Source: an uncultured Prevotellaceae bacterium
GTDB lineage: Bacteria > Bacteroidota > Bacteroidia > Bacteroidales > Bacteroidaceae
DNA: 64,000 nt
Direction: 5' to 3'
Assembly: GCA_902785945.1 (NCBI GenBank)
Contig: CADAAR010000003.1
Location: 55,709 to 119,708, forward strand
Shown: positions 8,850-16,342 of the stretch, one piece after another
How the letters are laid out: each line of letters begins with the position of its first letter
How positions within the stretch are numbered: the stretch's first letter is position 1
Translations under genes and position numbers: made by a program
Notes under the pieces: generated by a model
Databases searched by the model: none
What the model was told of the DNA's origin: nothing
Seen by the model: the letters and a program-made list of their open reading frames with translations, nothing else

Positions 8850-8982
8850 AAAAAGGGGAATGATTTTGAATCCGCAAAATTGCGGATCACGAGAGGATAC
8901 CTTGCCCTGTTGCCTGCAAAACGATAGTTGGTGGGTAAGGCTGCCTCCTTTAGCAGGCGCAGCGATGCTGCATCCCCTTTTT
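8850..8982 (-). ncRNA. Structured element in front of the RT, closed by inverted repeats
   Basis: A 12-13-nt complementary pair (8971-8982 with 8850-8862, one bulge) encloses about 108 nt. Inside are a GCAGC-GAT-GCTGC hairpin (8959-8971), a CTGC/GCAG pair (8941-8956) and a strong inverted repeat ATCCGCAA/TTGCGGAT (8870-8887). The 3' arm ends 13 nt before the RT ATG. The position and closing stem recall the a1/a2 repeats of retron non-coding RNAs and the template RNAs of defence-associated RTs. The region also has no stop in the RT frame. Role as template or primer RNA is inference. Confidence 0.5.
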
Positions 8983-8991
8983 CAGTTGATA

Positions 8992-9522
8992 TCAACCCAT
9001 AAACTTGTGGATGCGACTGATGACGTAGTCACGCTCGTTGGGCATCTGGGTGTAGAAGTTGATGTAGGGAAGACCCAGTTTCGTGGCGTACATACGCGCA
9101 ATCAGGTACTTCACACCTGCGTCGTGGCTGTGGCCGCTACCGAGCATTACCACGCCCTTGGCTTTGCCATCGCTTTCGAGCACGAAGGTGTAGGGCTGGC
9201 CCCATTCGGCCTTATAAGCCTGCGTAGGACGCGTCTTGTAAAGTTGGCACTCGTCGGCAACGAATCCAACGAGATCCGTCACCTTCACGTTTTCACGAAT
9301 GGTGTACGAGGAAAATTCGCTCATCAGGATATCCTTGAAATAGGCATTCCATTCAGCAGGGGTCTTTTCCCTTTCCACACGTTGCGGCTCAGGAGCGGCA
9401 TAGCTCTGAGTAGACCGGCTCTGTTGCGAGGGCTGCGACTCCTTGTTGGCGTTCTCAATATAATCCTGGGCAGCATCCTTGGCGAGGCCCAAAAGCTTTA
9501 GCAATAATTTACCAAAATCCAT
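8992..9522 (-). CDS. Conserved hypothetical protein upstream of the RT
   Basis: 176 residues. Residues 1-25 are an amphipathic/hydrophobic helix (FGKLLLKLLGLAKDA), about 26-55 a Gln/Ser-rich linker, and about 56-176 a compact alpha/beta domain with DECQLYKTRPTQAYKAEWG, VVMLGSGHSHDAGVKYLIARM and LPYINFYTQMPNE. I have the impression that the C-terminal domain recurs in Prevotella hypotheticals but cannot name a family. It has its own promoter (9562-9569) and no terminator before the RT, so it probably heads the RT operon. A partner role is possible, and so is chance adjacency. Confidence 0.7.
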   Translation of the reverse strand: MDFGKLLLKLLGLAKDAAQDYIENANKESQPSQQSRSTQSYAAPEPQRVEREKTPAEWNAYFKDILMSEFSSYTIRENVKVTDLVGFVADECQLYKTRPTQAYKAEWGQPYTFVLESDGKAKGVVMLGSGHSHDAGVKYLIARMYATKLGLPYINFYTQMPNERDYVISRIHKFMG

Positions 9523-9561
9523 AGTTGTTGCAATTTTATGAGTTCATTAATGAATAGATTG

Positions 9562-9569
9562 CAAATATA
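9562..9569 (-). promoter_or_regulatory. -7 box of the 176-aa gene/RT operon
   Basis: TATATTTG on the minus strand, with a TTTG -33 element 20 bp further upstream (near 9590). It is the only clear promoter seen for the reverse transcriptase. Confidence 0.65.
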
Positions 9570-9618
9570 CGACATTTTTTGGTAAGTTCCAAATATTACC
9601 TTATTTATTTTTAATTCC

Positions 9619-10095
9619 TTATTTCTTTTGGGGGATGAAGGTTTCCCAGGTCTGATCGTCGTAGAAGACGCGAATTTCGGTGATACGACGCTGCGGCTTG
9701 TCAATAGTTTTTACCTCCGAACGCTCCAAATCCAATCGTGTATTTCTTACACTATTAGAATTTTGGGGCTGTGAGATCGTATTTTGAGGGGTAGGAGATG
9801 GGACTGCATCAAAATCGAGCATCGGATTTTGGATCTGAAGCGGGGTTTCAGCCCCCGTTTCAGCCAGATTCTGACCCTCATTTTCGGGCAAATACATGTC
9901 GCCAGCACCAAACATGAGCCAATCGGTACTGATGTTAGGAATTTTCTTTTTTATGGCCTCGACGATGTTGAGGGTAGGACGGGTACGACCATTGAAGATG
10001 CTACTGAGAGTAGCGGGTGACTGTTGGATGTAGTCAGCGAAGACCTGTTGCGTCATGTGCTGAGACTCCATAATTTGCCTGATTCGATCCTTCAT
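9619..10095 (-). CDS. XRE-family helix-turn-helix regulator
   Basis: 158 residues. Residues 1-55 form a Cro/C1-type HTH (MTQQVFADYIQQSPATLSSIF), followed by a DWLMFGAGDMYLPE segment typical of Bacteroidetes XRE regulators, a low-complexity Pro/Gln/Asn linker and a basic C-terminal patch (RITEIRVFYDDQTWETF). It is a DNA-binding cytosolic protein. It lies upstream of the 176-aa gene and RT in the same orientation but with a separate promoter (10149-10156). It could control that cassette; target unknown. Confidence 0.85.
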   Translation of the reverse strand: MKDRIRQIMESQHMTQQVFADYIQQSPATLSSIFNGRTRPTLNIVEAIKKKIPNISTDWLMFGAGDMYLPENEGQNLAETGAETPLQIQNPMLDFDAVPSPTPQNTISQPQNSNSVRNTRLDLERSEVKTIDKPQRRITEIRVFYDDQTWETFIPQKK

Positions 10096-10148
10096 ATTTT
10101 AAATAAGTGCGATTTTGGGGCATAATAGCCGGTTTTACATTACGTTTA

Positions 10149-10156
10149 CAAAGGTA
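10149..10156 (-). promoter_or_regulatory. -7 box of the XRE regulator
   Basis: TACCTTTG on the minus strand, about 54 bp upstream of the ATG, with a TTG element about 20 bp further upstream. Confidence 0.65.
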
Positions 10157-10871
10157 AAACAAATAATTGAGAAAAACAACAAATGTAGAGAGAATTTAAG
10201 AATTAATAATTTTAATTTGCAGTTTTGAATTTTAAAGTTAAAAGTGTAGATTGCTAAATATTTGGCTTTACGATTACAAACGTGAATTTTGATTCATAAA
10301 CTCTTACAAAGCATTTGTAGAGCCTATTTTTGCAAGTAATTGGCTATTAATATGGTATTTACGCATAATATACCTATTTTAGGGCCATATACAGGCGTAA
10401 AGGGTGTTTTGTTAGGGTTGTATTTATATGATTTTCGAGAAAAGTATGCATAACATGGTGATTTTTAATAGTTTACAAAAAGAATGCTGTAGTTGTATAT
10501 TTATGTATATAGAAAAGTGAATATGAATATTTTGATTTCGATATCTGATTATATATTTGAATATATACGATTTAAAACTATATATTTACAATCACATATT
10601 TAAATATAACATCTCTAGAATTAAGATTTAGACATTCGAATTGTGGAATTTAAATGTTAATGAATGCAAACACTAAATTCCGTCTCGCCAAAACGAGCGG
10701 ATTTTTTCATTTCTGCGTTATTCTGCACGAGCGGACGAACGGCTGGAAATACGCGAGTTTTGAGGGGGTCGAAATCGCTGAAACCCCTATAATTTACAGG
10801 CAGTTAGGGCGAAAAAAAGCGTCTCAAAAAGACGCCAATTTTAGAAATTCTAGAGTGAAAAAGAGCGGAAA
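10157..10871. other. Non-coding AT-rich stretch
   Basis: Positions about 10157-10640 are strongly AT-rich with no gene-like ORF. Positions about 10680-10870 change to higher GC with small inverted repeats (CTCG...CGAG near 10684-10697, GCGTCT...AGACGC near 10819-10835) and repeated GAGCGGA words. A 73-codon frame (10654-10875) is not convincing. It may be an eroded element or an untranslated RNA. Confidence 0.6.
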
Positions 10872-11900
10872 TTAGTGCAAAATGTAAAAAATCAGTTCCT
10901 TCATCAGCTCGCCTGGAGGGGTGTTTGGGTTGTCCAAACCCTTACTTTTCGCATCAATTTCACGTATCTTACCGATTATCTGCATCACTTTCATTCCAGT
11001 GTAGTTTCGCATGCCTGTCATGTAGTCTTTCGCAGCCCATGCATTTCTGAGTTCCAACCACTCTGCAACTGCCTCCTGGCTCTTATTATTTGGCGCATAA
11101 TACGCGATCATTAAATTCTGGAAGTAATTAAAGAGCATTGGGAGAAACGCATAGATGCTACCAGCCTTTGGATTATCGTCAAAATATTTGATGATCTGGT
11201 TTGCTTTGAACACATTTCGGTTGACAATGGCGTCGCGAAGCTCGAAACTATTGAATTCCTTGCTCACGCCTATCTGATCCTCGACCACCTCGGGGGTCAC
11301 TCTCCTACTCTCTTTTGGCAAAGAAAGCACCACCTTATCCAGTTCGCTGGCCAACCGACTGAGGTCGGCGCCTATGGAATCGGCAATAATATGGGTGGAT
11401 TTGGTGTCGATGGTGACCTCGCGCGCCTTGAGATAGTTCTCGATGAAGACAGGCAGGTCGCGATCGCGCAGTTTTTTGCTCTCAAAGAGTACGCCAGCCG
11501 ACTGAATGGCCTTTATATACTCGCGCTTACGGCCATCTACGGTGCCGTTTTTATGGCATATGACGAGGATGGTAGAGGCCAGAGGCTGCTTGAAATACTT
11601 CTCCAAAGCCTCGGTATTCTTGATATTCTGCGCCTCCTTGACGATGACCACCTGGTGTTCGGACATCATGGGATAGCGACGGGCGTAGTCGGCCACCTGC
11701 GAGGCGGTAACGTCGGAACCGAACACGACGGTCTGGTTGAAATCGCGCTCTTCTGGCTGCAAAACATGCTCAGCAATGTAGTCGCTGATCTTGTCGATAT
11801 AGTAGGGCTCATCGCCCATGAGATAATAGACGGGCGCGAAACGGCGCGCCTTGAGATCGTCGATTATGCTGTCAAAACTTGCATTTTTTGCTTCTGCCAT
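10872..11900 (-). CDS. holA: DNA polymerase III subunit delta
   Basis: Clamp-loader delta subunit, 342 residues from the ATG at 11900. It opens the beta clamp within the gamma/tau complex. Features are FAPVYYLMGDEPYYIDKI near the N-terminus, the domain II helices, VSKEFNSFELRDAI and the C-terminal NPNTPPGELMKELIFYILH. The upstream frame to 12014 is rejected because the TATCTTTG -7 box (11938-11945) lies inside it. It is divergent from the HsdR-N-like gene with overlapping promoters. Confidence 0.93.
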   Translation of the reverse strand: MAEAKNASFDSIIDDLKARRFAPVYYLMGDEPYYIDKISDYIAEHVLQPEERDFNQTVVFGSDVTASQVADYARRYPMMSEHQVVIVKEAQNIKNTEALEKYFKQPLASTILVICHKNGTVDGRKREYIKAIQSAGVLFESKKLRDRDLPVFIENYLKAREVTIDTKSTHIIADSIGADLSRLASELDKVVLSLPKESRRVTPEVVEDQIGVSKEFNSFELRDAIVNRNVFKANQIIKYFDDNPKAGSIYAFLPMLFNYFQNLMIAYYAPNNKSQEAVAEWLELRNAWAAKDYMTGMRNYTGMKVMQIIGKIREIDAKSKGLDNPNTPPGELMKELIFYILH

Positions 11901-11923
11901 AGCGTTATTTCGAAATTTATATG

Positions 11924-11931
11924 TACTTTTG
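11924..11931 (+). promoter_or_regulatory. -7 box of the HsdR-N-like gene
   Basis: TACTTTTG, 20 bp before the ATG at 11951. It is separated by only 6 bp from the opposite-strand box at 11938-11945, so the two genes probably cannot fire independently. Confidence 0.6.
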
Positions 11932-11937
11932 CAGGTG

Positions 11938-11945
11938 CAAAGATA
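11938..11945 (-). promoter_or_regulatory. -7 box of holA
   Basis: TATCTTTG on the minus strand, 37 bp upstream of the holA ATG at 11900. Confidence 0.65.
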
Positions 11946-11950
11946 ATAAA

Positions 11951-12400
11951 ATGTTTCGATTAAACCTACCACAATACGAAATAAAAATCGGCGAAAAGGA
12001 CGGTAAGCATACAATTTTCGACTTTTTACGTCGAAAATACGTGGCTCTGACGCCCGAGGAGTGGGTGCGACAGCATTTTACCCACTTCCTGATAGCACAG
12101 AAAGGCTATCCGAAGGGACTGATGGGCAACGAGGTGGAGCTGCACATGGGCGACAAGCGGCTGCGCTGCGATACCATCTTATATAATAAGGAGGGACAGC
12201 CCCGGATGATTGTTGAATACAAGGCCCCTACAATACAAATACAGCAGAAGACCTTCGACCAGATATCGGTCTACAATCTTCTGCTGCATGTGGATTATCT
12301 CATCGTGAGCAACGGGCTTCAGCACTATTGCTGCAAGATGGATTACAACAATCAAAAATATTTATTCCTTCAGGATATTCCTGATTACGAAAATCTTTGA
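11951..12400 (+). CDS. HsdR N-terminal-like (PD-(D/E)XK) domain protein
   Basis: 149 residues, all one type I restriction HsdR-N-like nuclease fold: the Asp of RCDTILY and the ExK of IVEYKAP match the PD-(D/E)XK active site. The helicase part of HsdR is absent. As I recall, such short proteins are found next to holA in Bacteroidetes as a conserved housekeeping pair, so it is probably not an active restriction system. The start at 11951 fits the promoter at 11924-11931. The stop abuts the convergent gene at 12401. Confidence 0.8.
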   Translation: MFRLNLPQYEIKIGEKDGKHTIFDFLRRKYVALTPEEWVRQHFTHFLIAQKGYPKGLMGNEVELHMGDKRLRCDTILYNKEGQPRMIVEYKAPTIQIQQKTFDQISVYNLLLHVDYLIVSNGLQHYCCKMDYNNQKYLFLQDIPDYENL

Positions 12401-13249
12401 TTATTCCATGTCGTTGGCATCGGTAGTCTTCTTCGACGAAGCAGACTTGCGGATGGAGCGCTTGCGCGTCTTCTTCTCCTCTGTACCGAGCTTCTCGACC
12501 TTCACGCCAGCGAGCTCCGGATCGATCATGATACGACCGCAGTACTCGCAAACGATGATCTTCTTGTGCATCTTGATGTCGAGCTGACGCTGGGGCGGAA
12601 TCTTGTTGAAGCAACCACCGCAGGCATCACGCTGCACGTAGACGATACCCAGACCATTGCGGGCATTCTTACGGATACGTTTGAACGAGGTGAGCAGACG
12701 GGCCTCGATCTTCGACTCCAAATCCTTCACCTTCTCCTTCAGCTTATCCTCTTCGGCACGGGTCTCAGCGATGATCTCGTCGAGCTCGCCCTTCTTGATG
12801 TCGAGGTCTTCCTGACGCTGCTGGATAGTCTCCTGGCTGGCCTGCAGCTCTTCAGACTTCTCCTCGATACGGGTATTGGCCTCGCGGATCTTCTTGTTGC
12901 ACAGTTCGATCTCCAGTGTCTGGAACTCAATCTCCTTCGAAAGGGTGTCGTACTCGCGGTTGTTCTTCACCTCGTCGAGCTGGCTCTTGTAGCGTGCCAC
13001 ACTGGCTTCTGCGGTAGCAATCTCACCTTTCTTCTGTGTGATAGCCTTCTGGAACTCGCTGATCTCATTCTGGATTTTCTCCACGCGCGTGTTCAGACCT
13101 TCGATTTCGTCTTCCAGGTCCTGAACCTCCAAAGGCAGCTCGCCTCTCAATGCCCTTTTCTCGTCGATCGACGACAGGGCTGTCTGCAGCTGGAATAGCG
13201 TCTTCAGCTTCTCTTCCACTGACAGATCTGTAGGATCTTTCTTTGCCAT
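12401..13249 (-). CDS. Coiled-coil protein with C4-type zinc ribbon
   Basis: 282 residues. About 190 N-terminal residues form a long antiparallel coiled coil rich in Glu, Lys and Ile. A CGGC ... CEYC zinc ribbon follows at about 208-240, then a basic tail (KKTRKRSIRKSASSKK). This is the DUF164/C4 zinc-ribbon family of nucleic-acid-associated proteins. It follows the Nif3-like gene and is probably cotranscribed with it. Molecular role unknown. Confidence 0.88.
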   Translation of the reverse strand: MAKKDPTDLSVEEKLKTLFQLQTALSSIDEKRALRGELPLEVQDLEDEIEGLNTRVEKIQNEISEFQKAITQKKGEIATAEASVARYKSQLDEVKNNREYDTLSKEIEFQTLEIELCNKKIREANTRIEEKSEELQASQETIQQRQEDLDIKKGELDEIIAETRAEEDKLKEKVKDLESKIEARLLTSFKRIRKNARNGLGIVYVQRDACGGCFNKIPPQRQLDIKMHKKIIVCEYCGRIMIDPELAGVKVEKLGTEEKKTRKRSIRKSASSKKTTDANDME

Positions 13250-13254
13250 AGATT

Positions 13255-13303
13255 AATTTACAATTTAAAGATTTACAATTTACAATTTATTTTACTATTT
13301 TCT
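13255..13303. repeat. Short tandem repeat, TTTACAAT family
   Basis: Repeats of TTTACAATTTA with small variations between the Nif3-like stop and the zinc-ribbon gene start. The same word in the other orientation occurs at 30341-30377. Confidence 0.75.
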
Positions 13304-13306
13304 CAT

Positions 13307-14092
13307 TTACAGATAGAGGATGGGATTGGTGCAGGTCTCGGCAATCTCCGTGCGAACACCAGGACAGTCCTTCTGGATGATATCGCGGAAGATCTCCGCA
13401 GTGAACTGCTCACTCTGATAGTGGCCGATGACGCAGATCTGGATGGCCTGCTCATAGCCGAAATACTGGTGATAGTGCATCTCGCCAGTGATAAAGGCGT
13501 CGGCACCCTCTGCCAGGGCTGCATCCAGGAGGAAATCCCCTGCCCCACCACAAATGGCGATTTTCCGTACAGGGCGCTTCAGCAACTCGTTGCAGAGCGC
13601 ACATTCCACGTCGAAGGTTTTCTTCACCTTCAGGATGAAATCGTCGGCTGCCATTGGCTCGGACAGTTCTCCGATGACGCCACTCCCCGCCTCGATACCG
13701 TCGACCGTCTTAGGCGCAAAGAAACGCACCTGCTGCAGCCCCAGTTTCTCAGCGATCTTGAAGTTCACACCGCCACGGGCATTGTCCATGTTGGTATGCA
13801 TCGAAACAACGCAGATGCCCTTCTGGATGGCCTTCATCACGGTGCGCTGCACATCGGTGAGGTCGCTGATGGTTTTCAGTCCACGGAACAGCAAAGGATG
13901 GTGCGACACAATGAGGTTGCACCCTTTCTGGACGGCCTCGTCGACGATGCGTTCGTTGACGTCCAGACACAATAATGCCCCTGAAACCTCCGTCTCTGTC
14001 AGTCCAACTTGCAAGCCAGCATTATCCCAGCTTTCCTGCAAGGGCAGAGGCGCGAAACGTTCAAGGGCGCTCAGCACTTCTTTTATTTTCAC
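13307..14092 (-). CDS. Nif3-like dinuclear metal centre protein (GTP cyclohydrolase 1 type 2 family)
   Basis: 261 residues. Metal-binding motifs are SHHPLLF (about 65-71), HTNMDNARGGVN (about 98-109) and EMHYHQYF ... GHYQSEQF near the C-terminus. This is the short family form without the inserted PII-like domain. The GTG at 14092 starts the family-typical KIKEVLSALERFAPLPLQ. The TACCTTTG -7 box (14097-14104) ends only 4 bp before it, so the mRNA is probably leaderless. It is followed by the zinc-ribbon gene. The biochemical role of the family is not settled. Confidence 0.9.
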   Translation of the reverse strand: MKIKEVLSALERFAPLPLQESWDNAGLQVGLTETEVSGALLCLDVNERIVDEAVQKGCNLIVSHHPLLFRGLKTISDLTDVQRTVMKAIQKGICVVSMHTNMDNARGGVNFKIAEKLGLQQVRFFAPKTVDGIEAGSGVIGELSEPMAADDFILKVKKTFDVECALCNELLKRPVRKIAICGGAGDFLLDAALAEGADAFITGEMHYHQYFGYEQAIQICVIGHYQSEQFTAEIFRDIIQKDCPGVRTEIAETCTNPILYL

Positions 14093-14096
14093 GCTG

Positions 14097-14104
14097 CAAA
14101 GGTA
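14097..14104 (-). promoter_or_regulatory. -7 box giving a near-leaderless nif3-like mRNA
   Basis: TACCTTTG on the minus strand. A start site 6-8 nt downstream coincides with the GTG start codon at 14090-14092. Confidence 0.65.
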
Positions 14105-14113
14105 CGAAAAAAA

Positions 14114-14143
14114 GTGAAGAGTGAAGAGTGAAGCGTGAAGAAT
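14114..14143. repeat. Short tandem repeat, GTGAAGA family
   Basis: Four imperfect tandem GTGAAGA/C units directly upstream of the nif3-like promoter. The same word family (AGTGAATAGTGAAA) recurs at 18794-18817. Confidence 0.75.
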
Positions 14144-14171
14144 TTGTTTCCGCTTTGGCATTTTTAACGTT

Positions 14172-15029
14172 TTACCACGCTTTCAGGTCGCTTTCGGCCT
14201 CAATTCTATCCTCTGTCTCATCGTCAAGTGCAGGGAAGAAGTCGATGCCTGTAAGGGCCTCTATCTCATCGACAGAGCGCAACGCTTCAGCCTTTGTCTG
14301 CTTCACACCCTCGTTGCGATAGATGAAGCCGATGGCCTTAGGTTTGCCCTGACGACAGAGGATGACCTTGAAGAAGGCATCAGGCACCCATACCTTGTTG
14401 CGACCGATGGTTTTCTGATCGCCAGTGGAATTATAAATAGGGCCACAGACGATGTCGATAGCACCATATTCGCGGGCCCAGTAGCGACACTGAATCTCGA
14501 GGTCGTTCCACTCGTATTTGTTCAGTCCGTGGTTCTGCGGACAGATGTTCGTAAACAGAAACGACTCACGCATGGCCTGCGCATCCCATTTGTTATCGCC
14601 AGCAGGACACATGTGACCACGATCGTAGCGCGAGTTGTAATAGTCGTTGTCGGTAGCCCGCTGACCGCGCTCGATGGTCTCGTCTTCGAAGAACACCTCG
14701 TTCTTACGCTGGTTGTCGCCATAGGTATGGGCCTTCGTCAGGTGCCACGCCACCCAGTTGGGATTCTTCGACTTGTTGTTATACGACGTGGTGTAGCCCT
14801 TTCGCTTGAGGATCTGTTCCGGACGGTCAGTCAATGGTGCGGGCTGCTCATAAAGGGTGATGGTCTTCGCCTTCTTTACCTCCTTTTTCTTCGCCTCAGC
14901 AGCCATGCTGTCGAAGAATGGCTGACTCTCCTTTACAGCAGCATCTGCTCCTGTAACCTGAGCCTTCCTGCAGGCTGAAAGCAATGCCATCAGCACACAT
15001 AATATCCACAAATAACCAGTCTTTTTCAT
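14172..15029 (-). CDS. Lipoprotein DNA/RNA non-specific endonuclease
   Basis: 285 residues. A lipoprotein signal with the lipobox LLSAC (Cys about 20) places it in the envelope. The beta-beta-alpha-metal nuclease domain has the catalytic DRGH box (YDRGHMCPAGDN) with the metal-binding Asn further on (FTNICPQNHGLN). It is likely to degrade extracellular or periplasmic nucleic acid. Its promoter box (TACTTTTG, 15053-15060) lies back to back with that of the GH5 gene. Confidence 0.92.
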   Translation of the reverse strand: MKKTGYLWILCVLMALLSACRKAQVTGADAAVKESQPFFDSMAAEAKKKEVKKAKTITLYEQPAPLTDRPEQILKRKGYTTSYNNKSKNPNWVAWHLTKAHTYGDNQRKNEVFFEDETIERGQRATDNDYYNSRYDRGHMCPAGDNKWDAQAMRESFLFTNICPQNHGLNKYEWNDLEIQCRYWAREYGAIDIVCGPIYNSTGDQKTIGRNKVWVPDAFFKVILCRQGKPKAIGFIYRNEGVKQTKAEALRSVDEIEALTGIDFFPALDDETEDRIEAESDLKAW

Positions 15030-15052
15030 CCTTTACCTTGTTTTTTTCGCCA

Positions 15053-15060
15053 CAAAAGTA
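15053..15060 (-). promoter_or_regulatory. -7 box of the nuclease gene
   Basis: TACTTTTG on the minus strand, 23 bp upstream of the ATG at 15029. Confidence 0.6.
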
Positions 15061-15092
15061 CAAAAATATTTTTAAATATCAATCTTTTTATG

Positions 15093-15100
15093 TAATTTTG
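15093..15100 (+). promoter_or_regulatory. -7 box of the GH5 gene
   Basis: TAATTTTG, 29 bp upstream of the ATG at 15130. Confidence 0.6.
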
Positions 15101-15129
15101 TACCGAATAAGCTAGAAACATTGAGATAT

Positions 15130-16293
15130 ATGAAGAAGATTATCCTGTCGCTGGCCGTTGTTTTTGCGGCCCTGTTTGTTACCACGTCATGCCAGAACAA
15201 GAGTCAGAACCAGGCTCAGGACGAGGCAGGACAAGTGAATAATTTCCGCATCAAACGCGGTACCAACGTCAGCCACTGGCTCTCGCAGTCGGAGCAGCGT
15301 GGTGAGGCCCGTAGGCTGCATATCCAGGAGGACGACTTCGCCCGTCTGGAAGAGCTGGGCTTCGACTTCGTGCGCATCCCCATCGACGAGGTGCAGTTCT
15401 GGGACGAGCAGGGGCAGAAGCTGCCTGAGGCCTGGGATTTGCTGAACAATGCCCTCGACTGGGCCAAGCAGCACAACCTGCGTGCCATCGTCGACCTGCA
15501 TATCATCCGTTCGCACTATTTCAATGCCGTGAACGAGGAGCAGCAGGCTGCTAACACCCTCTTCACCTCGGAGGAAGCACAGGAAGGGTTGCTGAATCTG
15601 TGGCGTCAGTTATCAGAATTCCTGAAAGACCGTAGTTGCGACTGGGTGGCCTACGAGTTCATGAACGAGCCTGTAGCCCCAGAGCATGAGCAGTGGAACC
15701 AGCTGGTAGCAAAGGTGCACAAAGCCCTGCGTGAGTTAGAGCCTCAGCGCACATTGGTGATTGGTTCGAACATGTGGCAGGGACACGAGACGATGAAGTA
15801 TCTGAAGGTGCCCGAGGGCGACAAGAACATCATCCTCAGCTTCCATTACTACAACCCGATGATCCTCACCCACTACGGTGCCTGGTGGACACCATTAGGA
15901 AAGTATAAGGGCAAGGTGAACTATCCTGGTGTGCTGGTATCGAAGGAGGACTTCGACGCTGCACCTGCTGAGATCAAGGAGCAGTTGAAGCCGTTTACCG
16001 AGGAGGTGTGGAACATCGACAAGATCCGTGAGCAGTTCAAGGATGCCATCGAGGCTGCGAAGAAATACGACCTGCAGCTGTTCTGTGGCGAATGGGGCGT
16101 TTACGAGCCTGTAGACCGTGAGTTGGCCTATAACTGGACACGCGACATGCTGACCGTATTTGATGAGTTCAACATCGCCTGGACCACCTGGTGCTACGAT
16201 GCCGATTTCGGTTTCTGGGATCAGCAGCGTCACTCGTTCAAGGATCGTCCACTCGTGGAGCTCCTGATGTCAGGCAAGAAATTAGGAGAATAG
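15130..16293 (+). CDS. Lipoprotein glycoside hydrolase family 5 (cellulase-like)
   Basis: 387 residues. The signal with lipobox VTTSC indicates a surface or periplasmic lipoprotein. The GH5 TIM barrel shows the acid/base Glu in YEFMNEP and the nucleophile Glu in LFCGEWGVYEP, plus ALDWAKQHNLRAIVDLH. The substrate is likely a beta-glucan or beta-mannan, but the subfamily cannot be told by eye. No SusC/SusD pair is adjacent, so it is not in a polysaccharide utilisation locus here. The ATG at 15130 is chosen over an in-frame TTG at 15121. It ends at a strong terminator (16308-16342). Confidence 0.9.
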   Translation: MKKIILSLAVVFAALFVTTSCQNKSQNQAQDEAGQVNNFRIKRGTNVSHWLSQSEQRGEARRLHIQEDDFARLEELGFDFVRIPIDEVQFWDEQGQKLPEAWDLLNNALDWAKQHNLRAIVDLHIIRSHYFNAVNEEQQAANTLFTSEEAQEGLLNLWRQLSEFLKDRSCDWVAYEFMNEPVAPEHEQWNQLVAKVHKALRELEPQRTLVIGSNMWQGHETMKYLKVPEGDKNIILSFHYYNPMILTHYGAWWTPLGKYKGKVNYPGVLVSKEDFDAAPAEIKEQLKPFTEEVWNIDKIREQFKDAIEAAKKYDLQLFCGEWGVYEPVDRELAYNWTRDMLTVFDEFNIAWTTWCYDADFGFWDQQRHSFKDRPLVELLMSGKKLGE

Positions 16294-16307
16294 AGAATAA
16301 CAACAAG

Positions 16308-16342
16308 AACCCCTCAGCCAATCGGTTGAGGGGTTTGTTTTT
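16308..16342 (+). terminator. Rho-independent terminator after the GH5 gene
   Basis: AACCCCTCA pairs with TGAGGGGTT around a 10-nt loop and is followed by a T-run. It lies between convergent genes. Confidence 0.85.

Noticed and set aside
7631-8995. Diversity-generating retroelement
   Set aside because: No template/variable repeat pair was found in the window, the RT lacks the DGR SQ motif, and there is no avd-like gene or C-type-lectin target.
7631-8995. Group II intron
   Set aside because: No domain V-like sequence or intron boundaries were seen next to the RT, and no endonuclease or DNA-binding domain.
10654-10875. 73-codon plus-strand frame
   Set aside because: No promoter box, composition shaped by short repeats, and overlap with the holA stop. 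Kept only as part of the non-coding region.
11951-12400. Type I restriction-modification system
   Set aside because: Only an HsdR-N-like domain is present, with no HsdM or HsdS. The pairing with holA looks like a conserved housekeeping arrangement.
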